A stretch of DNA of 64,000 nt. It comes from UBA1429 sp964482225 (GTDB lineage: Bacteria; Chloroflexota; Anaerolineae; UBA1429). The position numbers and the translations under genes were made by a program. This document shows positions 43,085 to 50,582 of the stretch, in pieces. The notes below the pieces were generated by a model, which worked only from the letters and a program-made list of their open reading frames with translations, was not told where the DNA came from and searched no databases. Every line of letters begins with the position of its first letter. Position 1 is the stretch's first letter. The DNA is taken from assembly GCA_964482225.1 (NCBI GenBank), contig CAYZWT010000008.1, forward strand, positions 1 to 64,000. Direction: 5' to 3'.

Positions 43085-43113
43085 AGTATAAACGAAAACT
43101 GCGCCGCTTGCAA
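43085..43113 (-). promoter_or_regulatory. promoter of the element's replication operon
   Basis: On the minus strand TTGCAA, 17 bp, TATACT. It would give a leader of about 175 bases that contains the terminator before the ribbon-helix-helix gene. Confidence 0.6.
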
Positions 43114-43135
43114 GTCTTGATGCGTAAATTTCGCC

Positions 43136-43243
43136 TCAGCTCGGCAATCCCTCACGGGCCAGCACCCACAACGCCCCGGCCAGCTCTCGCAGGCTCTCGG
43201 CGTCGCGGGCGATGGCGGCCAACTCAAGCAGTAGGGCGCGCAT
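43136..43243 (-). CDS. 35-residue coupled peptide of the element
   Basis: Reads MRALLLELAAIARDAESLRE and continues to EGLPS; an amphipathic helix. The ATG overlaps the TGA of the preceding gene (TGATG), which supports reinitiation. Too short to assign, and it may not be real. Confidence 0.4.
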   Translation of the reverse strand: MRALLLELAAIARDAESLRELAGALWVLAREGLPS

Positions 43244-43866
43244 CAGAAGGGCACCACGTCTTGCAGTTCGTCAGTCAGCTTGTCAGGGTCGCAGTCGGGC
43301 ATGCGCGCATCCAGCACGGGTACCATGTCAAGGGCGGCATGTGTCGCGGTCATCATGATGGTTACCACCGCATCGCTCAGGGCGTCCGCCAGCTTGCGTT
43401 CCATGCTGCCCTTGGGCAACCGCCCGCGCAGCGCGTTTTCAATAAGGGTTGTGGCCGCCAGCAGCTCGACGGCTTGCTGCTCGATGGCGGCAAGCAGCAC
43501 GTCCTGGCGCAGTTGGCGCATGTCCCGATACGCAGAGGCGCGATAGGCGGGCGTGAGCGTAGCGCAGCGCCGCAACTCGGCCAGCATGGCGTCGGGCCAG
43601 GTTTCGGGCCGTTTGTGGTAGGCGACAAACGCGCACAGGTCTTTCAGCTCGGCGTCGCTCAGGTTCGGGCTCTCGGCCACGTCTTGCATGTCTCTCCCTT
43701 CTTCCGGTTCGGTGTAGACGTCGCGCCCAATGGCCTCTAGGGCATTGGGCCAGGGCAGCGCCTCGGCGTCAGGCGCGTGCTCTCGCAGCGCCTTGGCAAG
43801 CATGTCGCAGGTGTAGCGCACGTAGCGGCGCATCTTCAACCAGGTCGGGTTGTTGTCGGTCTGCAT
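43243..43866 (-). CDS. element protein, mostly helical, unknown function
   Basis: 207 residues, helical throughout (MRRYVRYTCDMLAKALREHA, then DLCAFVAYHKRPETWPDAML and LRQDVLLAAIEQQAVELLAA). The N-terminal third is rich in acidic residues (EPEEGRDMQDVAESP). The ATG at 43866 has GAGG nine bases upstream. It lies 60 bp downstream of the integrase gene and is probably cotranscribed with it. No family recognised. Confidence 0.6.
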   Translation of the reverse strand: MQTDNNPTWLKMRRYVRYTCDMLAKALREHAPDAEALPWPNALEAIGRDVYTEPEEGRDMQDVAESPNLSDAELKDLCAFVAYHKRPETWPDAMLAELRRCATLTPAYRASAYRDMRQLRQDVLLAAIEQQAVELLAATTLIENALRGRLPKGSMERKLADALSDAVVTIMMTATHAALDMVPVLDARMPDCDPDKLTDELQDVVPF

Positions 43867-43926
43867 GTCCCTTTCCTCTCGGTGTGCTCTCAAGCGTCAA
43901 GTCGGCGGGCGGTGTGGTGGTCGGTG

Positions 43927-44880
43927 TCACCCCCTTTCATCCAGCAGCTTGTCGGCGGGCGAGTGGGCCTTGTGCGCCCGCTCTATGTCCTCACCCGCCA
44001 GGGCCAGGTAACGCTGCAAGACGGCCAGGCTGCTATGGCCCATGAGCATACGCAGCGAGTGCAGGTCCATCCCGTCACGCAAGCACCACAGGGCAAAGGT
44101 GCGGCGAAAGCGATGGGGCGCGCAGGGGGTCACACCGGCTTGCTTACCCAGGCGACGCAAGAGGGTCTGTAAGCCGTGGATGCTCAGGGCGTCGCCCGCC
44201 TCGGCCCCTTGGGGCGTGTGGCCCATCCAAAGGGGCGCGCCGGGCGCAGCATCCTGGCGATGGCCCAGCATCCTGACGATGGCGCCCCGCGCCCTGGCCC
44301 CTACGCGCACCTGGCGCATCTTGCCGCCCTTGCCCATCACAACACACAGCCCCGTCCGCATGTCTACGCTGCCCACGGTAAGGCTGCATAGCTCGGCGGC
44401 GCGCAGGCCGGTATCCAGCAGGGTCAAGCACAGGGCATAGTCGCGGGCGCCCTTGGGTGTGCGCCGTTCGCAGGCGGCCAGCAGCGCCCTTACGTCGCCA
44501 GATGCAAAGGGCGCCGGTATGCGGGCATCCAGCCGGGGCATGGCGACGCGCCGCATGGGGTTGGCGTCTATGTCGCCCTCTGCTTCCAGCCACCGCAACC
44601 AGGTCTTGACGCCTCGGGCGTGGGCGTGTTGGGTTGTGTCTTTGAGGCCCCGCCGTTGCAAAGTCACCAGGTAGGCGCGCACATGGTGGGGCGTGATAGC
44701 GTGGGGTTCCGTCACGCCTTGGGCCTCTAGGTGCTCGATAAAGGCGCCCAGGGTATAGCGGTAGTGTTCCAAGGTCTTGGGGGTGCAGCGCATGGCCTCA
44801 CGCGAGAGCATAAAGGCTTCTAGCGCCGCCTCAAGCGGGGTCCCTACGGGTTGTGGTCGCAGCGTAAGGTGCTCCAACAT
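43927..44880 (-). CDS. int: tyrosine recombinase/integrase of the element
   Basis: 317 residues. A SAM-like N-terminal DNA-binding domain (TPKTLEHYRYTLGAFIEHLE) precedes the catalytic domain with the full set: Arg in LLDTGLRAAELCSL, Lys in VMGKGGKMRQV, His-x-x-Arg in CAPHRFRRTFALW, His in LMGHSSLAVL and Tyr in QRYLALAG. GGAGG lies eight bases before the ATG at 44880. It sits 185 bp from the intact tRNA-Lys that forms the right junction, the usual place for an integrase next to its site. Confidence 0.93.
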   Translation of the reverse strand: MLEHLTLRPQPVGTPLEAALEAFMLSREAMRCTPKTLEHYRYTLGAFIEHLEAQGVTEPHAITPHHVRAYLVTLQRRGLKDTTQHAHARGVKTWLRWLEAEGDIDANPMRRVAMPRLDARIPAPFASGDVRALLAACERRTPKGARDYALCLTLLDTGLRAAELCSLTVGSVDMRTGLCVVMGKGGKMRQVRVGARARGAIVRMLGHRQDAAPGAPLWMGHTPQGAEAGDALSIHGLQTLLRRLGKQAGVTPCAPHRFRRTFALWCLRDGMDLHSLRMLMGHSSLAVLQRYLALAGEDIERAHKAHSPADKLLDERG

Positions 44881-45024
44881 CTAGATTGCCTCCCGGTCGC
44901 CGCCGATGGTGGGCGGCCCTGGTGGGCAACCTTGCACGCTGCAATGGGGTTCTACATGTAGGGTCTGTGGGGGTCAATGGATACTAGGGGTTGCGTCCCT
45001 CGCCCCTATCCTGCGCCCCCTGCT

Positions 45025-45053
45025 TTGACGCGCCCGCGCCCCTGGGCTATACT
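45025..45053 (+). promoter_or_regulatory. promoter of tRNA-Lys, supplied by the element
   Basis: TTGACG, 17 bp, TATACT, ending 12 bp before tRNA-Lys. It lies inside the element because the crossover site is downstream, so the working tRNA is driven by element DNA. Confidence 0.7.
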
Positions 45054-45064
45054 TGCGGCGTCCT

Positions 45065-45113
45065 AGAGCCGTTAGCTCAGTGGTAGAGCCCCTGCCTTTT
45101 AAGCAGGTTGTCG
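45065..45113 (+). repeat. right attachment site (49 bp)
   Basis: Identical to 38024-38072. It continues into the intact T arm (TGGGTTCGATCCCCACA) of the chromosome. Confidence 0.85.
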
Positions 45114-45137
45114 TGGGTTCGATCCCCACACGGCTCA
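45066..45137 (+). tRNA. tRNA-Lys (anticodon TTT)
   Basis: Complete cloverleaf: acceptor GAGCCGT pairs with ACGGCTC, the anticodon stem CCTGC/GCAGG encloses CTTTTAA, and the T arm GTGGG/CCCAC encloses TTCGATC. CCA is not encoded. The 5' two-thirds derive from the element and the T arm from the host chromosome. Confidence 0.96.
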
Positions 45138-45144
45138 TGTGACG

Positions 45145-45182
45145 ACTCCCCGTGGGCGCAAGCCTGCGGGGAGTTGTGTGTT
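45145..45182 (+). terminator. terminator after tRNA-Lys
   Basis: CTCCCCGTGGGC and GCCTGCGGGGAG pair over 12 bp (two wobble pairs) around GCAA, followed by TTGTGTGTT. Confidence 0.65.
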
Positions 45183-45311
45183 GGAGGAGGGCGACCCTAT
45201 AGCGCAAGCTCCTCTTTGCGCAGAGCCGCAGGGCGCCAGGAGCGAGGTGCTCTGTTCCGCCCCATCCCAGGGCGGCAGATGATGGCACACCAGCCGATAG
45301 CGGCGGTCCTG

Positions 45312-46043
45312 TTATGGACGCAGAGCGAACCACACCTCGCTGTCTTCTCCCCGATCAAACGCCGCTACGGGGGTATCGCCTTTGTCTACCAGAAAGTATG
45401 TCCAGCCTCGGTGCTCGGCACCTTCGTATAACTCCACACGAAGTGTCGGATCGATCCCTGCGACGGAGAGGAAGCCCCCGTACACCGTTCCGCCCGCGCT
45501 CACTGCATCGAACATTGCGTGCGTAACTACGAAGGGTTCCTCTTCTGTCTCCAGCACCGCCACGCGAAACATGGCGAGGATATACTCCTGCCCTTCCCCT
45601 GGCTCATCGTTGAACATATTCGCCTTTTGCACCATCTGCCACGCTTCATCTCCAGATACTAGAGAGAGAAGCTCCAACTCAAGGGTAGATTTCCCATCCC
45701 ACCAGTTGTCTCGATGAATGACAAGCACATCACCCATCCCGGCGGGATTGCGCCGTGAGTCTCCGCGGACAGGCTCAAGCGTGTGGGTCGGATAGGGCGT
45801 GTGTGTGGGATAGGGCGTCACGCTCGGCACTGGCGTGTTCGTAGCGGTCGGTGATGGCTCTGGGCTCGGGAAGGGTGTATACGTTGGAAGGGGGGTGTAG
45901 GTAGGAAGGGGAGTATACGTCGGGGCTACTGCCTGTTCTTCAACTGTTTGCACCCCCTCGGCAACGGGAACCGCGGAAGTAGATGCGGACGAACATGAAC
46001 ATAACAGAACCAAGGCGGCTGCGATCAGAATCGTCTTGAACAT
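45312..46043 (-). CDS. lipoprotein with Thr/Pro repeat linker
   Basis: 243 residues. The signal ILIAAALVLLCSCSS has a lipobox with Cys at about residue 17. A linker of repeated PTYTPLP and YPTHTP units (about 40-90) leads to a beta-rich domain (EYILAMFRVAVLETEEEPFV, GGTVYGGFLSVAGIDPTLRV) that resembles DUF4352-type extracellular domains. The ATG at 46043 has AAGGAGAG upstream. Such TP-rich linkers are common in Chloroflexota surface proteins. It follows a second lipoprotein of the same plan by 22 bp. Confidence 0.75.
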   Translation of the reverse strand: MFKTILIAAALVLLCSCSSASTSAVPVAEGVQTVEEQAVAPTYTPLPTYTPLPTYTPFPSPEPSPTATNTPVPSVTPYPTHTPYPTHTLEPVRGDSRRNPAGMGDVLVIHRDNWWDGKSTLELELLSLVSGDEAWQMVQKANMFNDEPGEGQEYILAMFRVAVLETEEEPFVVTHAMFDAVSAGGTVYGGFLSVAGIDPTLRVELYEGAEHRGWTYFLVDKGDTPVAAFDRGEDSEVWFALRP

Positions 46044-46065
46044 AGGGTCTCTCTCCTTGCGCACT

Positions 46066-46791
46066 TCATTCTCCAAAGATCTCCCTGAACTCGGCCTGGG
46101 TCTCGCGGCGGAGCTCCTCCAACGCTTCCTTTGTCACCCCGTACTCATTGATAATCTCTTCCTCAGCCAAAACTATGGCGCTTTCTAAATGTGCCTTCGC
46201 AGGCTGAAGCAATCCTACCACATCCGCGGATGTTATCTCTTCGTCGAACCACTTGACAAATACGTCAGTGACGATCGTTACCGCCTTTTGAGCCTCCGCC
46301 CATGCTAACACGAGGGTATCGGTAGGCGCGTCATCCTCGATCACTTCCTTGACCGTGCCAAAGATGGACACCAAGATAAGCCTAGAGAGACCTGCATCGA
46401 GTGCGCCTATGGTGCCCGCTTGGAGCTGATCCGCGATCTCCTCTAGGCCCGCAATAGTTGTCTCCAGGAATATCAGTGCTAAGTAGCCACGCTGAAGGTC
46501 TTCCAGCGCGGCAGAATCCGCAGCTGGTGTTGGTGCTGGCGTGTGTGTGGGATGTGGAGTCTGTGTAGGATAGGACGTATTGGTAGGATATGGCGTCGGA
46601 CTGGGTTCAGGCGTTTCGGTCGGCTCCGGCGTTGGCGTGGCAGCAGCCGTTGGTATCATAACCATGTCGGTAGGCGCAAGAGAGTCAACGTGTGCGACTC
46701 TGACGAGCTCGGCATCTCCACCACATCCGATGACAACCAACACGGCCAAGATCAGTAGAAAAGCAAGCCAACGAGCATTGTCGAGATTCAT
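46066..46791 (-). CDS. lipoprotein with Thr/Pro linker and helical domain
   Basis: 241 residues. The signal FLLILAVLVVIGCGG has a lipobox. The linker TPTPEPTETPEPSPTPYPTN and more TP units is followed by an all-helical region (YLALIFLETTIAGLEEIADQ, EEEIINEYGVTKEALEELRR). AAAGGGAAG precedes the ATG at 46791. It is upstream of and probably cotranscribed with the other lipoprotein. No function assigned. Confidence 0.7.
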   Translation of the reverse strand: MNLDNARWLAFLLILAVLVVIGCGGDAELVRVAHVDSLAPTDMVMIPTAAATPTPEPTETPEPSPTPYPTNTSYPTQTPHPTHTPAPTPAADSAALEDLQRGYLALIFLETTIAGLEEIADQLQAGTIGALDAGLSRLILVSIFGTVKEVIEDDAPTDTLVLAWAEAQKAVTIVTDVFVKWFDEEITSADVVGLLQPAKAHLESAIVLAEEEIINEYGVTKEALEELRRETQAEFREIFGE

Positions 46792-46819
46792 TTCACTTCC
46801 CTTTGCTGTGTGCACCACG

Positions 46820-47204
46820 TCAGCCGCTAGATCACTTCCACTAGATCACCTCCCACTAAGCGAAATCGCCAGCCCCAACGTTGTCACCATAGGAGGGCGC
46901 TGCTATCATGTGCTCGTCGGGGTGTCTACGCCACCTTGTGCAGACCTTCGGGGTGCTGCAGCTGCAAGTGTCGCCCGGGGCTCTAGAGCATCATAGCACA
47001 CGGCAGCGCCCAGAGGTGTCGCGCTTGGTGGACTTCAGGCTCAAAAGGGTATCCTCTACAGGGCATTCTTCCCTCCAATATGTGCCCACGCGCGATGGGC
47101 GTGGCGGCCTAGCGGCGTCGCGGCACACGCTATGGCCCCTCTCACGTAGCACACCTTCTGCCCCCTCACGCGCTGCGCCCGAGGCCCACGCCAATGTCTC
47201 GTGA
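46820..47204. other. intergenic stretch without recognised content
   Basis: Short open frames on both strands lack ribosome sites and family features. Lower-complexity GC content and scattered palindromes only; I see nothing I can name. Confidence 0.5.
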
Positions 47205-47606
47205 TCACTTGCGGCGACGGGCTCGACGCCGCGTCAACAGATCACATCGGCATCCCTGATGGCCTAAAGGATGCATGTGCCTGCTTGGGAATGAGTCATC
47301 CAACGGAATCCAGCCTACCTTCTCGTTCCTACGACACAAGTCGCACACCCTATCATCCCCCGTCGTGATCCATGCCTTCTCCATGCGCAGGCCCGCGTCT
47401 TGGAGTCCCTTGGCGGTCTGGAAGTTCTGCAACACGTACGCCTGCCCTTGCTTGTCTGTTGGGTCCTTGAATCGCTGCTGCTTCCTACGTCCGAACACAG
47501 CCGCCCCTTTTTTGCGTGCTTCGGGCCGACGCGGCCCTCTGGCGAGCGCGCTCGCATCGGCCAGAATACTCAGCACCTCGGCCACGAGCGTCCGAACCGC
47601 CTGCAT
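47205..47606 (-). CDS. phage head morphogenesis (MuF-type) protein fragment
   Basis: 133 residues. The C-terminal AWITTGDDRVCDLCRRNEKV, then HMHPLGHQGCRCDLLTRRRA, is the Cys/His cluster ending MuF-type minor head proteins. The usual ~200-residue N-terminal domain is missing and no ribosome site precedes the ATG at 47606. No other phage genes flank it, so it is probably a remnant of a lost prophage rather than a working gene. The fold may bind zinc. Confidence 0.6.
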   Translation of the reverse strand: MQAVRTLVAEVLSILADASALARGPRRPEARKKGAAVFGRRKQQRFKDPTDKQGQAYVLQNFQTAKGLQDAGLRMEKAWITTGDDRVCDLCRRNEKVGWIPLDDSFPSRHMHPLGHQGCRCDLLTRRRARRRK

Positions 47607-47754
47607 TCACTCGCTTCGTTGCCCTGGGCGGGACGCTTTCCCCGACTCCGCCACGCCAACTTTTCGGCCCGTACCCAATCGCCTCTACGTAACTCTATCT
47701 TACACCCTGCACGCGCCAAGTCAAGGAAAACGCATGCGGTTTCCCACAACAAAA

Positions 47755-47786
47755 CGCCCCCTGGCCCACAAATGGGCCAAGGGGCG
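47755..47786 (-). terminator. terminator, probably for the MFS gene
   Basis: CGCCCC plus TGGCCCA pair with TGGGCCA plus GGGGCG (one mismatch, four-base loop). TTTTGTTGT follows on the minus strand. It lies about 180 bp downstream of the MFS stop. Confidence 0.65.
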
Positions 47787-47921
47787 TCGCAACAACCGGC
47801 GCGCCGCAGGGAGCCGTGCTCGCCTGCACAGGATCAGCTTGCCGCGCCCTGTCTACTCGTCGTCATACGCGATCACTCGTGCAGAGGGGGCCAAGAGCGT
47901 AGAAATACCCTAGTCCTCTAC

Positions 47922-47952
47922 CCTTTGCGCCTCTGCGTCTCTGCGCGAGATT
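47922..47952. repeat. dispersed CTCTGCG repeat
   Basis: Contains GCGCCTCTGCGTCTCTGCGC followed by GAGA. A related stretch in reverse lies at 62868-62889. Function unknown. Confidence 0.5.
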
Positions 47953-47963
47953 CCTCATCCCCT

Positions 47964-49148
47964 TCACCCCCCTCTAGCCGCGCTCAGGCGGCCCGTCACG
48001 ATCCAGCTCACCGCCAGGCCCACGCCCGCCGTCACCAGCAGCATGGGGCGGATGCCCCAGGCGTCGGCCAGCACGCCGCTCAGGGCCGGCCCCGCGAACA
48101 TGCCGATGGCGTATACCGCCTGGTGAAAGCCCATGGCCGTCGTGCGCTGGCCGTCCTCCACGTCGCGGATCGAGAGGCCCATGAGCACCGGGTAGCCGAT
48201 GCCCAGGGAGAGGCCGATGGCGATCTGCACCACAAAGATCATCGGCAGCGAGTTGACCAGAGCGGCCCCCGCCACGCCCACGGCAGTCAGCACCGCGCTG
48301 GCGTAGACCATGCGGCGGGTGCCCATATAGCGCACCACGGCCGTCGCCAGCAGGTTGCCCAGGGTCACCACGGCGATATTCATGCTCAGCAGCAGGCTCA
48401 GGGAGACATCGGTGGCGCCCAGTTGGCGCGCCAGCAGGGGGATGAAGGAAAAGGTCGCCGCCCAGTTGGCGTATTGCTGGATCATGCTGAGCAGCGAGGG
48501 CAAGAGCACATCCGGGCGCGAGACCAGGCGCGCCAGGTTGCCCAGCGAGGGGGCCTTGGGCGGCTGAACGCGCTCGCGGGCGGGCAGCATGGTCAGCACC
48601 GCCACCACAGCCGCCGCGGCGGCCAAATAGTAGGCAAAGGCATAGCCCTGCCAGTTGTTGAGCGTGCCGGTGATCCCCGTGGCCACAATGCGCCCGATGC
48701 CGCCGATAAAGGTGAGCAGGGCGCTGGCCCGCACAGCATCCTGCGGCGGGAAGAGGCTGCTAAAGAGCACTACCAGGGGCACCCAGGTGCCCGCCGCCAG
48801 GCCGGTGATGGCGCGGCCCACCAGCAGGGCGCTCCCGCTCTCGGCGGTGCCCAGCATCCAGGCGCCCAGGCCGCCCAGGGCCAGCCCCACCAGGATGAAC
48901 GGCTTGCGCCGCCCCACCCAGTCGGAGACGATGCCCAGGGGCAGCCGGATGATCGCCTGCCACAGGCCGTACATCGAGAGGATCAGCCCCACCATGGCCA
49001 GGTTGTCCACCTTGGCTTCCACATAGGTGGGCAGGGTGGGGGCATAGAGATAGAGCGAGATCCAATACATCAGCACGGCCACGCTGGTGAGAACGATCAT
49101 GGCGCGGCGGCTGCTGGTGCGCGGTTCGGCGGCGGCAGGCTGGCTCAT
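47964..49148 (-). CDS. MFS transporter, 12 helices
   Basis: 394 residues. Motif A GIVSDWVGRRKPFILV lies between helices 2 and 3, and GLSIRDVEDGQRTTAMGFHQ in the second half marks a sugar/drug-efflux type branch. GTWVPLVVLFSSLFPPQDA lies in the helix 4-5 region. The substrate is unknown. AAGGAG lies five bases before the ATG at 49148; the longer frame to 49253 crosses the upstream intergenic region and is rejected. Confidence 0.9.
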   Translation of the reverse strand: MSQPAAAEPRTSSRRAMIVLTSVAVLMYWISLYLYAPTLPTYVEAKVDNLAMVGLILSMYGLWQAIIRLPLGIVSDWVGRRKPFILVGLALGGLGAWMLGTAESGSALLVGRAITGLAAGTWVPLVVLFSSLFPPQDAVRASALLTFIGGIGRIVATGITGTLNNWQGYAFAYYLAAAAAVVAVLTMLPARERVQPPKAPSLGNLARLVSRPDVLLPSLLSMIQQYANWAATFSFIPLLARQLGATDVSLSLLLSMNIAVVTLGNLLATAVVRYMGTRRMVYASAVLTAVGVAGAALVNSLPMIFVVQIAIGLSLGIGYPVLMGLSIRDVEDGQRTTAMGFHQAVYAIGMFAGPALSGVLADAWGIRPMLLVTAGVGLAVSWIVTGRLSAARGG

Positions 49149-49371
49149 GGGGGCTCCTTGTACACAGGTATTGGGAACGATTCTAGCCGCAGGGCCACGC
49201 TTCGCCAAATGCCGCCAGGGCCGATCTTCATACAAGCTCAACAACTCATCCATACCGCGCTAGCATTCCCCTGCCATACTGGGCGCGTCGAACCGAAACG
49301 GGGGCCCCAGCAGCGCGCAAGCCTGGGCGCGACAAGGCGCGGGGCCCCACACAGGGAAAGGATGTAACGCA

Positions 49372-50193
49372 ATGAAGAGCAGAGCAGGTTCTTTGGGCCG
49401 TAGCCTGGTGGTCTTGGCCCTGGCGCTGGCCGTGATCACCCTGGGCCAGACGGTGGCCCTGGCCGAGGGCGACGAGGCGGCCCTGGTGTTGGCGGGGCAT
49501 TGGCAGGCCAGCGGCGTGCTGGCCGGTTCGCCGGCGGGCTCTTTCGAGAGCCACGAGATCGCCTACCCCGGCGGCGAAGAGGAGCTGGTGATCGTCATGG
49601 TCTACAGCCCGCGCGACCCGTCCTATGCCTCGGCCATCGGGTTCAACCTGTACGAGCCGGATGGCGCCGAGCACCGGGCCGCCTGGGTGGATGAGGATGG
49701 CGTTCTGCGGCTAACGTACGCTGCCGAGGAGGCCGCCACGCTGCTGATCCAGGTGTACAACTATGCCGAGCTGACGGTGGGCTATGATCTGGCGGCAACG
49801 GGCGTAGGCGCGCCGGCCGGGGCCCCTGCCGTGGCAGAGGCCGCTGCCGAGGCGACGAACGGGGTCGCGGCTGCGCTGGATGAGCGGGCGACCGGCGCCA
49901 TCGTGGGCAACACCGGCGGCGCCTTTGCCGCCCACACCGTGTCCTACGCGGGCGACGAATCTACCGTGACGGTGACCCTGACCTATGCGCCGGCGGACCC
50001 CAGTTTCACGGGGGCGCTGGGCTTTGTGATCTATAGCCCGTCGGGCGCGCAGGTGGCCGCCGGGGCGCCCGGCGATACCCACGAGGAACTGACGGCCAGC
50101 CTGGTCTCGGACGAGGCGGGCGCGTATATCATCCAGGTCTTCAACTATACCGATGGCGTGCTAATGACCTATAGCCTGACAGCAGCCCATTAG
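49372..50193 (+). CDS. secreted protein with two similar beta-sandwich domains
   Basis: 273 residues. A signal peptide (VVLALALAVITLGQTVALA) precedes two copies of a ~100-residue domain: SFESHEIAYPGGEEELVIVM with YSPRDPSYASAIGFNLYEPD, and AFAAHTVSYAGDESTVTVTL with YAPADPSFTGALGFVIYSPS. Each ends in an IQVYNY or IQVFNY strand. They resemble PPC-type (pre-peptidase C-terminal) beta domains. AAGGA lies nine bases before the ATG. Probably an extracellular binding protein. A hairpin 30 bp downstream may end the transcript. Confidence 0.72.
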   Translation: MKSRAGSLGRSLVVLALALAVITLGQTVALAEGDEAALVLAGHWQASGVLAGSPAGSFESHEIAYPGGEEELVIVMVYSPRDPSYASAIGFNLYEPDGAEHRAAWVDEDGVLRLTYAAEEAATLLIQVYNYAELTVGYDLAATGVGAPAGAPAVAEAAAEATNGVAAALDERATGAIVGNTGGAFAAHTVSYAGDESTVTVTLTYAPADPSFTGALGFVIYSPSGAQVAAGAPGDTHEELTASLVSDEAGAYIIQVFNYTDGVLMTYSLTAAH

Positions 50194-50223
50194 CACGGTC
50201 GTTCTCTCTCTCCTTTCAGGGCG

Positions 50224-50253
50224 GCGCCCCGGGCCAACGATGGCTCGGGGCGC
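50224..50253 (+). terminator. hairpin after the secreted-protein gene
   Basis: GCGCCCCGGGCC pairs with GGCTCGGGGCGC (one G-T pair) around AACGAT. The tail is only TGTCC, so termination may be weak. Confidence 0.5.
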
Positions 50254-50337
50254 TGTCCGTGCGTGGGGGTGAGACGATGGGAAAGGCGACCGACTCTGTG
50301 GCCATGATCGACCAAGGTCATGTGTGCAAGGTCTATG

Positions 50338-50390
50338 GCCCTCACCCCGACGAGACCCGCTCTACGAGCGGGTCTCGTCGGGGTGAGGGC
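50338..50390. repeat. perfect 24 bp inverted repeat with five-base loop
   Basis: GCCCTCACCCCGACGAGACC continues to CGCT, the loop is CTACG, and the right arm is its exact reverse complement. No T run follows. Such perfect symmetry suggests recent origin or strong selection. Confidence 0.8.
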
Positions 50391-50582
50391 GGTTGCGTCG
50401 GCATCTCTTGCGCCCGGCAGTCGGCCAACAACAAGTGCGTGAGCTCTGGCCGCTGGCGGCCCCGGGCCTGCCGTGCTACACTGGGGACATGGCGGCGGTG
50501 TTACGCCCCCAAGGCTACCAGACTATGGAGTCTTCTCCAGATCCCGATGACCCTGGTGCGAGAAGAGGAGTGAGGGACACTG

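Larger units (their letters stand above)
38073..45113 (-). mobile_element. integrative element inserted in tRNA-Lys (about 7.0 kb)
   Basis: Bounded by 49 bp direct repeats in tRNA-Lys, with a tyrosine recombinase at the right end beside the intact tRNA. All ten recognised genes are on the minus strand: integrase, two unknown genes, a ribbon-helix-helix protein, another unknown, a primase-helicase, a zinc-ribbon protein, an HTH protein, a tiny protein and a coiled-coil protein. There are no capsid, terminase, mating or toxin genes that I recognise. It looks like an integrated plasmid or a satellite-type element that replicates after excision. The left ~650 bp is noncoding and repeat-rich. Confidence 0.85.

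Noticed and set aside
47400..49367. 655-residue frame antisense to the MFS gene
   Set aside because: No motif and no start signal; the MFS gene on the other strand has a good ribosome site and helices.
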